DNA of 64,000 nt from Phytophthora colocasiae (lineage: Eukaryota > Oomycota > Peronosporomycetes > Peronosporales > Peronosporaceae), in assembly GCA_018806915.1 (NCBI GenBank), contig JAGKQI010000083.1:620001-684000 (forward strand), read 5' to 3'. The translations under genes were made by a program, and so were the position numbers. Positions 10,119 through 18,670 of the stretch are shown here, one piece after another (positions within the stretch are counted from its first letter, which is position 1; each line of letters starts with the position of its first letter). The notes beneath the pieces are model-generated. The model had not been told where the DNA came from. It searched no databases and saw only the letters and a program-made list of their open reading frames with translations.

Positions 10119-12251
10119 ATGTCTGCAAAGGGTGCAAACCCAGACGCGCAAGCGTCTTCACGGAAGAAGGCTGCAAAGCCAACTTCCAAGCCAGCCAAGC
10201 CTCGCGGCAAGGCTTCGGCACTTCATGAGGCCACCGATGTGGCCTCCAGGGCTCTTAGCTCGCTCAGCAGCACTGCTGCGACGGCTAGCCCTAGCCAAAG
10301 GCGCAGTAGGTCTCCGTCCCTACCGCCTGATACTCGACCGAATCCTCGGTTCGAGTATAGGGACCATAGTCCCGGTTCCTGGAGTCCTTCCGAACAGGAA
10401 GCGACTCTTGTCAGCTACTCGGGCGACGAGAGCGACAATGGCGACGCCGAGGGCAAGCCTGCGGCGGGTGCTCCGACCACGGAGGAGCACCATGGAGACG
10501 AGGACACCGCGTCCAAGTCTCCCAACAATACCAGCGGCCGTGGTGGCGACACTATGCCACCACCTGTCAGAAATCTGACACTTTCGGAAGAGCGTAAACG
10601 CGCCCGGGCCATTCTGGCAGAGGAGAAGGTGCCCAGCACCAACTCCAAGAAGCGTCATGCTTCACTGTCTCCTTGTCAAGACGATGACGATGAGGAGAAG
10701 GGACTCATTCGTGAGTCCCAAGAGATCACTAACGATCTCGATGAGCAGCAAGAGCTCTTTCAGGCTGCTCAACAGCCAATGCGCACCGCACCAACGGTCG
10801 CACGTGAGTCTCATCAACACGATGAGGACTCTGCCCACCAGCGGGGATATTACCCGCCCGATCAAGGCTCGGGAGCTGCTGCGTATCTCGAGCAGCTCCA
10901 GGACCCACGTCCTCTCATAGGGGGCCATACCTCCAAAGGCGCCTATGAGCGGGCCTTGGTTCAGAAAGAACCTCTCTTTCAAGGCAACCTCTCTGATGCC
11001 AGGTGCGTGCTTCTAGCACAGCACCGAATTCCTCTCAAGGAATTCACCTCGCTTCGCAAGAAGCCTGAGACTAAGGGTGGTCTCAAGCCCACATGGGGTT
11101 ACCCATGGGTTCTCCCAGAGAACACTGCGTCGTGGGTCGACGCTGAGGACCTCTTCTGGCAATGGGTCCGGTTGACAGTCAAGTCAACCCAGGAGTACCA
11201 CAAACTCCGTGACGAAGATCACCTGGAGGACATCCTCCGCCTCCGGGACCTTCGTGTCCAGTTTGCCCACCTCGTAGGCAAACGTCAGCTCCATCATCAG
11301 ATGGAGCGACTGAGAACTGAGTCTCAGTCCAGCGCTCACAATGAGCGCGGGTATGGAACGCATACTCCTGTGTTCCAACCCCGGTTAGCGGCTAAGAAGC
11401 CGCGGACTACTTACGAGGCTGCCGCCGTGCCTCTTCCCAGCACGCGACAGCCTTCGGGCAGTCAACCTGGAGCCGCTCAATCGGCTCCCAGGTACTCTGT
11501 GACGCAGGGTACCCGCGCCACTTCACTCGGAGCTGGCGCTTCCCACCGCGACGCCGCTCCTGGAGAACCCGCTCCACATGGTAGTGGCGTTCTCCGTTCC
11601 GGTCAAGCAAAGCCGGAGGAGGCCTCGCTCGACTGCTCTTTCGAGCCGTCCCCGACGTTGGGGACTCAGAGGTCTTCTACTGGGCCTCTTGACCAACTTG
11701 TTGCTGAGCAACAGGAGGAGATCCGTCTCCTCCGAGCGCGTGTCCTTGCGCTTGAGGGTGCTCTTGGTCTTGAGCATGGCGGCCAAGCTGCCCCTGCAGC
11801 CGACCTGCCTGGTGTCTTGCGCCAGTTGGAAGACCTGCGTCTCGCGATGCAGGATCTTCATGGTCGTGTAGACCGTAGTGCCTCTTCGCGGGCACTTGAC
11901 TTCCTTCGTCAAGAGGTCTACGACCTTCAGGCGACGATGTCTCACCGGGAGTCGCAACCGTACGCGTACTCCCCGTCGTCGCGCGACTCGCGCCTAGGGG
12001 CCTACTCACTTGGCCCCTCGGTGTATCCACACCGCTCGTACCTTCCACCGGGGTACGGCTTCGCCCCTGGGAGTCACCAAACTCCCTATTACCTGGGGCG
12101 CTCTGCGCCTGACGCTCAACCTCGCGTCGAGGAGGTTCACTCTCCTCCTCGCGGCCGCCTTCAACCTCTTGAGGGGCCGCATGACCCTGAGGGTCATGGT
12201 ACCGCTTCAGACGACCCACATAAAACGTCGGGTGGGTCGTCATCGACTTAG
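10119..12251 (+). CDS. antisense accessory ORF of Gypsy 1, 710 aa, unknown function
   Basis: An uninterrupted 710-codon frame on the strand opposite gag-pol, starting 183 bases inside the 3' LTR. Residues 1-240 are Ser/Pro/Lys-rich and acidic (nuclear-type low complexity). Residues about 245-395 are folded-looking and Trp-rich (KPTWGYPWVLPENTASWVDA, EDLFWQWVRLTVKS). A predicted coiled coil (QLVAEQQEEIRLLRARVLAL) lies near 535-560. A Tyr/Pro/Gly-rich tail ends the protein. Its last 280 codons overlap the chromodomain and tail of pol antisense. I do not recognise the family. Antisense ORFs between pol and the 3' LTR are known in some plant Gypsy elements. The length and absence of stops, while gag-pol of the same copy is broken, argue that it is coding. 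A transcript could start in the LTR region (inference). Confidence 0.65.
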   Translation: MSAKGANPDAQASSRKKAAKPTSKPAKPRGKASALHEATDVASRALSSLSSTAATASPSQRRSRSPSLPPDTRPNPRFEYRDHSPGSWSPSEQEATLVSYSGDESDNGDAEGKPAAGAPTTEEHHGDEDTASKSPNNTSGRGGDTMPPPVRNLTLSEERKRARAILAEEKVPSTNSKKRHASLSPCQDDDDEEKGLIRESQEITNDLDEQQELFQAAQQPMRTAPTVARESHQHDEDSAHQRGYYPPDQGSGAAAYLEQLQDPRPLIGGHTSKGAYERALVQKEPLFQGNLSDARCVLLAQHRIPLKEFTSLRKKPETKGGLKPTWGYPWVLPENTASWVDAEDLFWQWVRLTVKSTQEYHKLRDEDHLEDILRLRDLRVQFAHLVGKRQLHHQMERLRTESQSSAHNERGYGTHTPVFQPRLAAKKPRTTYEAAAVPLPSTRQPSGSQPGAAQSAPRYSVTQGTRATSLGAGASHRDAAPGEPAPHGSGVLRSGQAKPEEASLDCSFEPSPTLGTQRSSTGPLDQLVAEQQEEIRLLRARVLALEGALGLEHGGQAAPAADLPGVLRQLEDLRLAMQDLHGRVDRSASSRALDFLRQEVYDLQATMSHRESQPYAYSPSSRDSRLGAYSLGPSVYPHRSYLPPGYGFAPGSHQTPYYLGRSAPDAQPRVEEVHSPPRGRLQPLEGPHDPEGHGTASDDPHKTSGGSSST

Positions 12252-13490
12252 GCAAGTCGATCGTGTAGGCAGCGCCGTGCCTACTCAGGACCTTGAAGGG
12301 TCCAATGAAGCGATGCTTCAACTTGTTGCTCACCGTGGAGCTAACAGTGTTAAGAGGTAGGTTCCTAGTGTCGAGTAGCACTAAGTCACCCACATTAAAT
12401 ACACTTAAGTTTCCTCTCCCATGTTGGTCTGAGTACTCCTTTTGCTTGTCCTGTGCGAGTGCCATTGCATCTCGCACCTGGCTGATCACATTCAGCCTGT
12501 TGCCGACAAATGTCGACAACTTCTTCCGCAGCGCGGCTGGTTCCACACCGGAAACCTGGGAGGAAAGCTCTTTCCGAGCCTCTCCCCCACTTACTCTCGA
12601 AGCCGCGGTGCCCCCACCCAGTGTGAGCGGCACCAGGGGGTTCCGAAGCCCGTTCAAGTAGAACGGCGTGAACCCCGTTGACGCGTGTACCGCGTTGTTG
12701 AGTGAAAACTCAACCATAGGCAGCTGCGCTGACCAAGAGCGCGGCGCCTCAGCGCAAACACTGCGCAGCACGTCCTCAACCACTCGGTTGACGCGCTCAG
12801 TCTGACCATCGGTCTGCGGATGGTCCGCTGTTGACATCGTCAACCGTGTTCCAAGCAATTGGAACAGCGTTTTCCAAAACGCAGCGGTAAACCGCGGGTC
12901 GCGGTCAGAGACAACAGTCTCAGGCAGCCCGTGATAGCGGAAGACGCTATCAAGGAACAACTTCGCAGTTTGTTCCCCGGTAATGGTCTCAGAGACCGGA
13001 GCAAGATGCACCATCTTGCTCAACCGGCATACAAACACCACAATGCCGGTGTTCTTCTGGTCATCGACCGGAAGGCCGAAGACAAAGTCGAGACTCATCG
13101 ACTTCCAGCAGTCCATTGGGACTGGCAGGCTCTGCAGCGGAGCCGACGCGTGCCCCGCAGGCTTCACGCGCTGACATGTTTCACATGTCTTGATGTACGG
13201 CCACCCACTTGTACATGTGGGCCCACCAAAACATCTGAGAGACCCCGTGATAGGTCTTCTCTCGGCCCAAGTGGCCACTCGAAGGCACATCATGTGCCTC
13301 GTGAAGTATATCATACTTCAGATCCTCGTCGTTTGGAACAACGACCCGCGGAGGATCCCCGGGCTCCACCCGATAGTGGAGCAGGCCATCGGCCCACTCA
13401 TAGCGGTGGAGTCGTGCCCGCTGTCGAGGCGTAAGCCATTCGACCTTGGCATCCGTGCCAGCGGACAAATACCTCACAATAGGGGCGAGT
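11407..13490 (-). pseudogene. Gypsy 1 pol: integrase and C-terminal chromodomain
   Basis: The zinc-binding region (HEAHDVPSSGHLGREKTYH...CETCQRV) is split by a base change near 13175. The DDE core reads MSLDFVFGLP, VVSDRDPRFTAAFW and HPQTDGQTERVNR. A GPF motif follows (HRFIGPFKVLSRHGAAYTIDL). After an in-frame TAG at 11677-11679 the same frame encodes a chromodomain (HYHVERVLQERRRG..QLRVKWRGYP..STWEPIERL). Known: chromodomains of chromoviruses guide integration to marked chromatin. The last ~840 bases are antisense to the 710-aa ORF. Confidence 0.87.
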
Positions 13491-16470
13491 CTCATCGTCC
13501 CGATACGCCAAGCGTATTCGATCGTAAAGATCCGTCGTGGCCCGACTAATATGAGCGAACTCATAGTCGGGCCTGCGCGACAAAGCGTCGGCAAGCGTGT
13601 TGAGCTTGCCAGGCTTGTATTCAACGCGGAAGTTATACTCCGCGAAGAATGACAGCCAACGCGCCATCCGCTGCGATAAGTGCGGCGTATGGATGGCTGT
13701 CCGCAAGGACGCGTGGTCCGTATAGACCACAAAGGGCCTTGAGCCCAGAAGATGCACCCTGAACTTGACAAGGGCATACTTCATCGACAAGAGTTCCTTG
13801 TCGTGAACGGGATAATTCCGTTCGGCAGCCTTCAGCTGCCTGGACTGGAACGAGATCACCCTATCTCGTCCCTCATCGTCCTGTTGCAATAGCGCACAGC
13901 CAATTGCATAGTCGGAAGCGTCACAGACAACGCTAAACGACTTGGCATCGTCCGGCAACGCCAGGACGGGCGCGCATTGCAAGCTCGCCTTGATGCTGTC
14001 AAAAGCATCCTGGTGCTGGCGCTCCCAGCACCACTCGGCCTCCTTCTTCAGAAGGTCCGACAAAGGCTTTGCGAGTCCCGCATAGCCAGCACTGTACTTG
14101 TGCAAGTAGTTGGCTAAGCCCAACCACTTCCTCAGGTCCTTCTGTGACCGAGGAACAGGCCATGCCGCAATGGCTTTGACCTTGTCAGGATCCGCTCGGA
14201 CCCCGACGCTGCTGACGAAGCAGCCGAGGACCTTAATCTCCTCAGCTGCGAAGACGCACTTGTCGATGTTGGCATAGAGCTTGTTAGCTCTCATGACCTC
14301 AAACACTCGACGGAGGTGCTCTCGATGCACCTCTATAGCCGTCTTGCCTCCCTCGGCACGGCTATGGACGAATATATCGTCAAAGTACGTCTGCGTGAAC
14401 GCACGCAAAGGTCTAAACAACTGTGTGACCAAGCGATTGAAGGTCGCTGGTGCGTTGGATAGACCTTGTGGCATTACCAGCCACTCCCAGAGCATACCGC
14501 TCGGCGTGCTCACGGCCGTGAGCGGGATATCACACTCCCGCATCAGGATCTGGTAATATCCATCCACCAGATCCAGCGCGCTATACAGCGTGCAGCCGGC
14601 CATGTTGTTCAACAACACATCCTTGCGAGGGATCGGCGTCTGTGCTGGCACAGTCGCGCTGTTCAGCTTGTTGTAAGCATGAACCAGACGCCACTTCCCG
14701 TTCGGCTTGCGAACGCAGAAGGTTGGCGTCGAGTGCGGGGACTTCGATTCCCGCACCATTCCCGCTTTCGCCTTAGCGGCGAAGAACGCGTCAATGACGT
14801 CGCTCTGCTCTCGGGGCAGGGGCCATTGACGCGTGACACAATACTTTGTGCCTGGCACGAGATCAATCTCGTGCCTGATCCCTCGGTCTGGTGGGAGCTT
14901 TGAGGGTGGGTCCTTAGACACCACGTTCTCAAACTCCTTCACTAAAGGATACAACGGATCCTTCGGATTCTTCAGAATCTCGGAGCCCGTGCGCGACGCA
15001 CGCTGCTTCCGGAACTCCTCCAGGACGTCTTCGTCCATCACTGAGGAGGAGTTCAACTCCTCTGGAGTGGGCTCCGGCCTAAGGAGAACCATCTCCGATA
15101 TCTCCCCGGCCTTCAACTCGGCCAGGAAGTCCTCCATCGCGACTTCCTCGAGGTTCAATAGCTCTGATACCTCAGGCAGGGGTGCCAACTCGATGGCCCC
15201 CGCCTTCACGCGATGCCCGGTCACGCCGTCAAAGATGTGATAGCATTCTTCGACCGACTGTGACCTAGGAGCCTTTAGCTCCTGTCCCAAGTCCTCGTGG
15301 ACTTCTTCGGGATGGTATTCTACCAACCCCGGCTTACGACCATGGCGTGGGGTTAACTTACCCACGCCAGGTGATGCCACTACGATGGCATCACGAGCCC
15401 TCATGGCTCCGTGCGGAACTGCGTTATCCGCATCGGAAGCACCCTTGGTGTCTTCCTGATCAGTTATGGTCTGAGCGACCTTGCGTGGAACTACTTCTCT
15501 CACGCCTGGTGATGCCACTACTTCGGCATCACGAGCCCTCGTGGCTCCATGCGGAACTCTGTTACCCGCATCAGTTATGGTCTGAGCGACCTGGCGTCGA
15601 ACTACTTCTCGTACGCCTGGCGATGCCACTACTTCGGCATCGCGAGCCACCTTGGCTTCCTGCGGAACTCTTTCATCCGCTTGTGGACCTAAGTTACCCA
15701 CCTGGTTAGTGCTCTCGGGCACTACCACAGTCGCAGCATGTACATCGCTGCGACTTCGTGCGTGGGGCCCTGCTGTCGTTGCAGACCCACACGTAGGGCA
15801 AGGGCCTCCGCCCGTTGCCCCGGCCATCCATGGCCCACGATCACTTCTCGTGTGGGGCGATGTAGCACCAACTACACCAGCCCCCAAATACTCCTCGGAC
15901 GCTGCCGCGTCCTGGCGGTTCCAGCGAACGCCCTTAGTCCTGACAGAGGTGGGAACATGACTCACCAAAGCTCTGTCAGAGACTGCAGGCCGGCTAGCCC
16001 CAATGGCTTTGCCGCGCCAATCGATCCAGGGCTCGTGCTTCTCAAGCCACGGCATCCCTAGGATCAAGTCGTACTTGTCCATCTCGAGGACAATGAACGA
16101 CTCCACGCTGTCGAAGTCCTCAAACTTCACAGCCAGGTCCACCTGGACCTTTGGTACTTCCACCACCGTACCATCGGCTAGTCGTACGGCGACTAGCCCA
16201 CTTCCTCGCTCTCACGTAGAGCGTCCTCAAACTTGCCGCGATTCCTCGCGACAGTTTGTCGGCGAGCAAAGTTCTTGCTCGCCCCAGAGTCTATCAAGAC
16301 TCTAAAGGGGTTGTTAAACCCCCGTACACTCGCGTGTACCACCAGCAGCCCACCGCTGCCCTTCTCCGCTTTGAGAGTCCCAAGACTCTCTGGGGCTAAG
16401 TCTCCACTGCGTGTGCCTCCCGCACCACCCGCATGGGGACTTAGTGTTTCCCCAGTAGGGCGCCCCGCCC
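13490..16470 (-). pseudogene. Gypsy 1 pol: protease, reverse transcriptase, RNase H
   Basis: Protease active site VLIDSGASKNF lies near 16289, in the -1 frame relative to the gag end. A shift near 16210 leads into the long frame 16166-13398. That frame carries the protease end (LILGMPWLEKH), a repetitive Ala/Val/Arg linker (about 15350-15700), the RT (LYSALDLVDGYYQI, MPQGLSNAPATF and catalytic TYFDDIFVHS) and RNase H (VVCDASDYAIG, YTDHASL). It closes with the GKLNTLADALSRR hinge to integrase. A further one-base shift near 13490 interrupts the reading. Known: this enzyme block copies element RNA to DNA inside particles. Confidence 0.88.
15350..15700 (-). repeat. tandem repeat in the Gypsy 1 protease-RT linker
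   Basis: About three imperfect ~115-bp units encode variants of VPHGATRARDAEVVASPGVREVV. Unit length varies by a short insertion. Confidence 0.75.
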
Positions 16471-17476
16471 CTACTGGTCCCCGGAGTTCCCCTGACTCTT
16501 GGGCGCCGGCTTCTTCCAGCGGCCCTTAGAGCCCTGAGGCTTGGAAAACCTCTTCCATTGACCCCCAGAGGGGCAGACACGTGCGAAGTGTCCGAAACGC
16601 CCGCACTCAGAAACAGCGGATGCGTTTCTGCTCGGCGAGCCCCAAGTCCATAGGGGCTGGTCCCGAGCCTGCTCCATTCCCAGGAGCACTGGCCGACGCC
16701 GTCGTCGGCCCGCTGTGGCCTTGCCACGCAGAGGCAGGAGTCTGAGCCTGTGTATGGCTGTACTCCTCCTGGAGCGCGACTTGAATCGCCTCCTCCATCG
16801 TGTTGACCTGCACGCGGAACAGTTGCGTGCGGGCCGGGCTTACTCTTAAGCCGTCCATGAACACAGTTACTTGGATGTGTTCAGGTAGGGGGTTCCCTAC
16901 CAGAGATGCCGCGAGAACGCGCATCTCTTGGATGTACTCGTGCAGGTCACGTTTCCCTTGCTTGCAGGCTAGGAAGCGTGACCGCTGGCGATACTCATCG
17001 TTCGCCGGGAGGAATGCGGCCCGAAGCTGTTCGCACAGCTGGGCCTAGGATGTAAAACATCCAGGCGACGTCGCTTCGCGCGTGTACGCCCATGTCTTCG
17101 CTCGACCCCCGAGGTTAGACAGCGCGAAAGCGACCCGAAGTCGCTCCACCGAGATGAGAGCTGCCTCCATGGCGAGCTCAACTTCTCGGATCCAGAAGTG
17201 AAGGTTTTCACCTTCTTTCCCTTCATAGGAAGAACCTTGAGTCTTAAAGGCTTGGGCTGAACCCGGCCTCGGTTCAACCACAGGAGCCTCAAAGGTTCCT
17301 CGAACGTGCTCAATGAGCCCACGTTCGTACATGTCGAACGCCGCCACGCGTTCGACCTGCTCGGCCGGCGTCGCCGCCGCCAAGCTTCGGAAGGCATCCA
17401 TCCCAAAGATGCCCGCCATCTTCCGGACCGACTCAAACTGAGAGTCGGTCAAGTGAGGAAACTCACTTCGATCCAT
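16471..17476 (-). pseudogene. Gypsy 1 gag, one in-frame TAG and one frame change
   Basis: The start ATG is at 17474-17476, in a Kozak-like ccaccATGG context. The capsid-like region includes ENLHFWIREVELAMEAA and, after an in-frame TAG at 17045-17047, EYRQRSRFLACKQGKRDLHEY. A CCHC zinc knuckle (ECGRFGHFARVC) is reached only after one extra base near 16617, within TTC-TGA. The frame ends at TAG 16471-16473, which sits in a 9-bp hairpin (ccagtaggg...ccctactgg). Known role: Gag packages element RNA into virus-like particles. Confidence 0.8.
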
Positions 17477-17540
17477 GGTGGCCAACTACTTCTGGCCACA
17501 GAGGATTCAGGTAATCAATCTACCCGCGTAGGCGTAGGAT

Positions 17541-17558
17541 TGACTACAAGTGCTACCA
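17541..17558 (-). other. Gypsy 1 primer-binding site (candidate)
   Basis: Two bases inside the 5' LTR the minus strand reads TGGTAGCACTTGTAGTCA. TGG complements the CCA end of a tRNA. The tRNA species was not identified. Confidence 0.55.
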
Positions 17559-17560
17559 AG

Positions 17561-17876
17561 TGTGACGGGGGTCACACAGCACTTCACACAGAGGAAGGCT
17601 TGGAGTATACAAACTCCTAGTGAACGGCAGTTCACTCGGTCCCCAAAGACTTGGGGAGACTAACTAAAGATTAGGTAGATTTAAGACTGAATATATTATA
17701 GATACTTGTTAGCTTGGCCTGCAATACAAACTAAAAGATATCTATAGTGTAACCTATATAGAAGGTGATAGGTGGCTGCGGAGCCACCTGCCACGTGTCA
17801 CCATGATGTGTGACACACCAAATGTATCCACTTCGGAAGAGTGACTAAAGTCACTCTTCAATGTAACCCCGTTACA
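17561..17876 (-). repeat. Gypsy 1 5' LTR
   Basis: Copy of 9621-9936; no difference found by eye over 316 bp. Followed by target duplicate attgg at 17877-17881. Confidence 0.93.
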
Positions 17877-17918
17877 ATTGGACTGGAATTTAGTTACTGG
17901 GAACCACGCACGTCCTAC

Positions 17919-18100
17919 CGAGATCAGTCTTGTCGAGAAACCGCATAAGCTCCTCCTCCCCAATAAAAAAAGTCTACCCCGCGCTTGTCTTTCTTAGTCT
18001 TCCCAGGTTTTAGGTACGCGAAGTCGACCGAAAGGCCAGTAGGCTTCTTGCTGTGCCACCCAGCCTTCTTCAGTTCTCTCCACCGCGCTTGGAAAGCCAT
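17919..18100 (-). pseudogene. PiggyBac transposase exon 1, frameshifted in a T7 run
   Basis: From ATG 18100 the frame reads MAFQARWRELKKAGW..KKPTGLSVDF. It then shifts at a run of seven A (17965-17971; T7 in sense). One T fewer would give a continuous exon of 60 codons plus one base, ending at donor G|GTAGGA, phase 1, which matches the acceptor before 9587. The KPTGLS..GVDFF..GEEEL pattern recalls the N-terminal region of oomycete PiggyBac proteins (recollection). The extra base may be a mutation or a homopolymer sequencing error. Confidence 0.7.
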
Positions 18101-18341
18101 TTGTCGCTGCTAGACGGAGATGTTAGCCTTCGACGTCTAATCTGAAACTGAACGCAAAATAAGTGGTGACCAGTTACTTCATTGTCGTATAGCATATGCA
18201 GTGTGGGAGTTTGATTTGATGTGCACTTTCTCATGGAATCATGGTCTTTCTAGTGTTCATTTCAAGGATTCATTACCTACCCCTCGGTTACTTGAAAATT
18301 GTATAGATACATACAAAAATCAAGAATAGTGATTCTTATCG
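17977..18341. other. PiggyBac exon 1 and 5' flank, no other gene
   Basis: Apart from exon 1 (to 18100), this stretch within the PiggyBac right end holds no further open frame. Confidence 0.4.
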
Positions 18342-18385
18342 TGGACCGTACACGTTAAGAAAATAATGGTAACGTGTACGGTCCA
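18342..18385. repeat. subterminal perfect hairpin, 16-bp arms
   Basis: Arms 18342-18357 (tggaccgtacacgtta) and 18370-18385 are perfect reverse complements with a 12-base loop. They lie inside the right PiggyBac inverted repeat, so this is possibly a subterminal transposase-binding structure. No matching hairpin is seen at the left end. Confidence 0.75.
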
Positions 18386-18390
18386 GGTTC

Positions 18391-18412
18391 TCGGGTTTAA
18401 GGGGCTAGTACT
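18391..18412 (-). repeat. PiggyBac right terminal inverted repeat (candidate)
   Basis: Inverted partner of 6066-6087. A 16-bp-arm hairpin lies just inside it. Confidence 0.65.
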
Positions 18413-18649
18413 ATGGAATGGTTTTTTATAATTATTTCCTTTTTAAATCCAACAAGTTAGTTATTCTGGTTTTTTTGGTTTTTTTTCGGTTGTTTATTCA
18501 GCTGGCGTCCTGAGCAGCCTCCGTGTGTGGATCCAGTGCACTTAAATCTCTAGAACCATTGATCAATACGGATAAGATGCTCAGCTGTTTGAACATTGCT
18601 ATTCCGCAGCCAAGCTCGCAAGTTTAAGACACCACCATCGTCTCTACAA

Positions 18650-18665
18650 GTTCATTTTCCATTTT
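18650..18665 (+). promoter_or_regulatory. oomycete core promoter (initiator) of the hAT gene
   Basis: gttcattttccatttt matches 15 of 16 positions of the published oomycete start-site consensus GCTCATTYYNCAWTTT. It lies directly before the ATG at 18671, leaving a very short leader of about 17 bases. Confidence 0.65.
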
Positions 18666-18670
18666 TCAGG

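Larger units (their letters stand above)
9621..17876 (-). mobile_element. Gypsy LTR retrotransposon 1 (chromodomain type), nested in PiggyBac intron 1
   Basis: 8,256 bp with two 316-bp LTRs that look identical by eye, and 5-bp target duplications attgg at 9616-9620 and 17877-17881. The genes lie on the minus strand in the order gag, PR, RT, RNase H, IN, chromodomain. Near-identical LTRs imply recent insertion, although gag-pol carries stops and frame changes. Confidence 0.93.
6066..18412 (-). mobile_element. PiggyBac-type DNA transposon with nested Gypsy element
   Basis: A 22-bp inverted repeat with one mismatch brackets the transposase gene: 6066-6087 (agtactagccccttgaaccc...) and 18391-18412 (its complement). 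The central part reads CCCCTTAAACCC on one side and CCCCTTGAACCC on the other, so a PiggyBac-like TTAA sits within the repeat. Clean TTAA duplications outside it are not seen, so the exact termini are uncertain. Without the nested 8.26-kb Gypsy plus one TSD copy the element would be about 4.1 kb. Confidence 0.7.

Noticed and set aside
9969..10151. Short minus-strand frame with CTLC...CALC zinc-ribbon look, before the Gypsy 1 polypurine tract
   Set aside because: Only 60 codons, no ATG, bounded by a stop; probably chance opposite the plus-strand frame.
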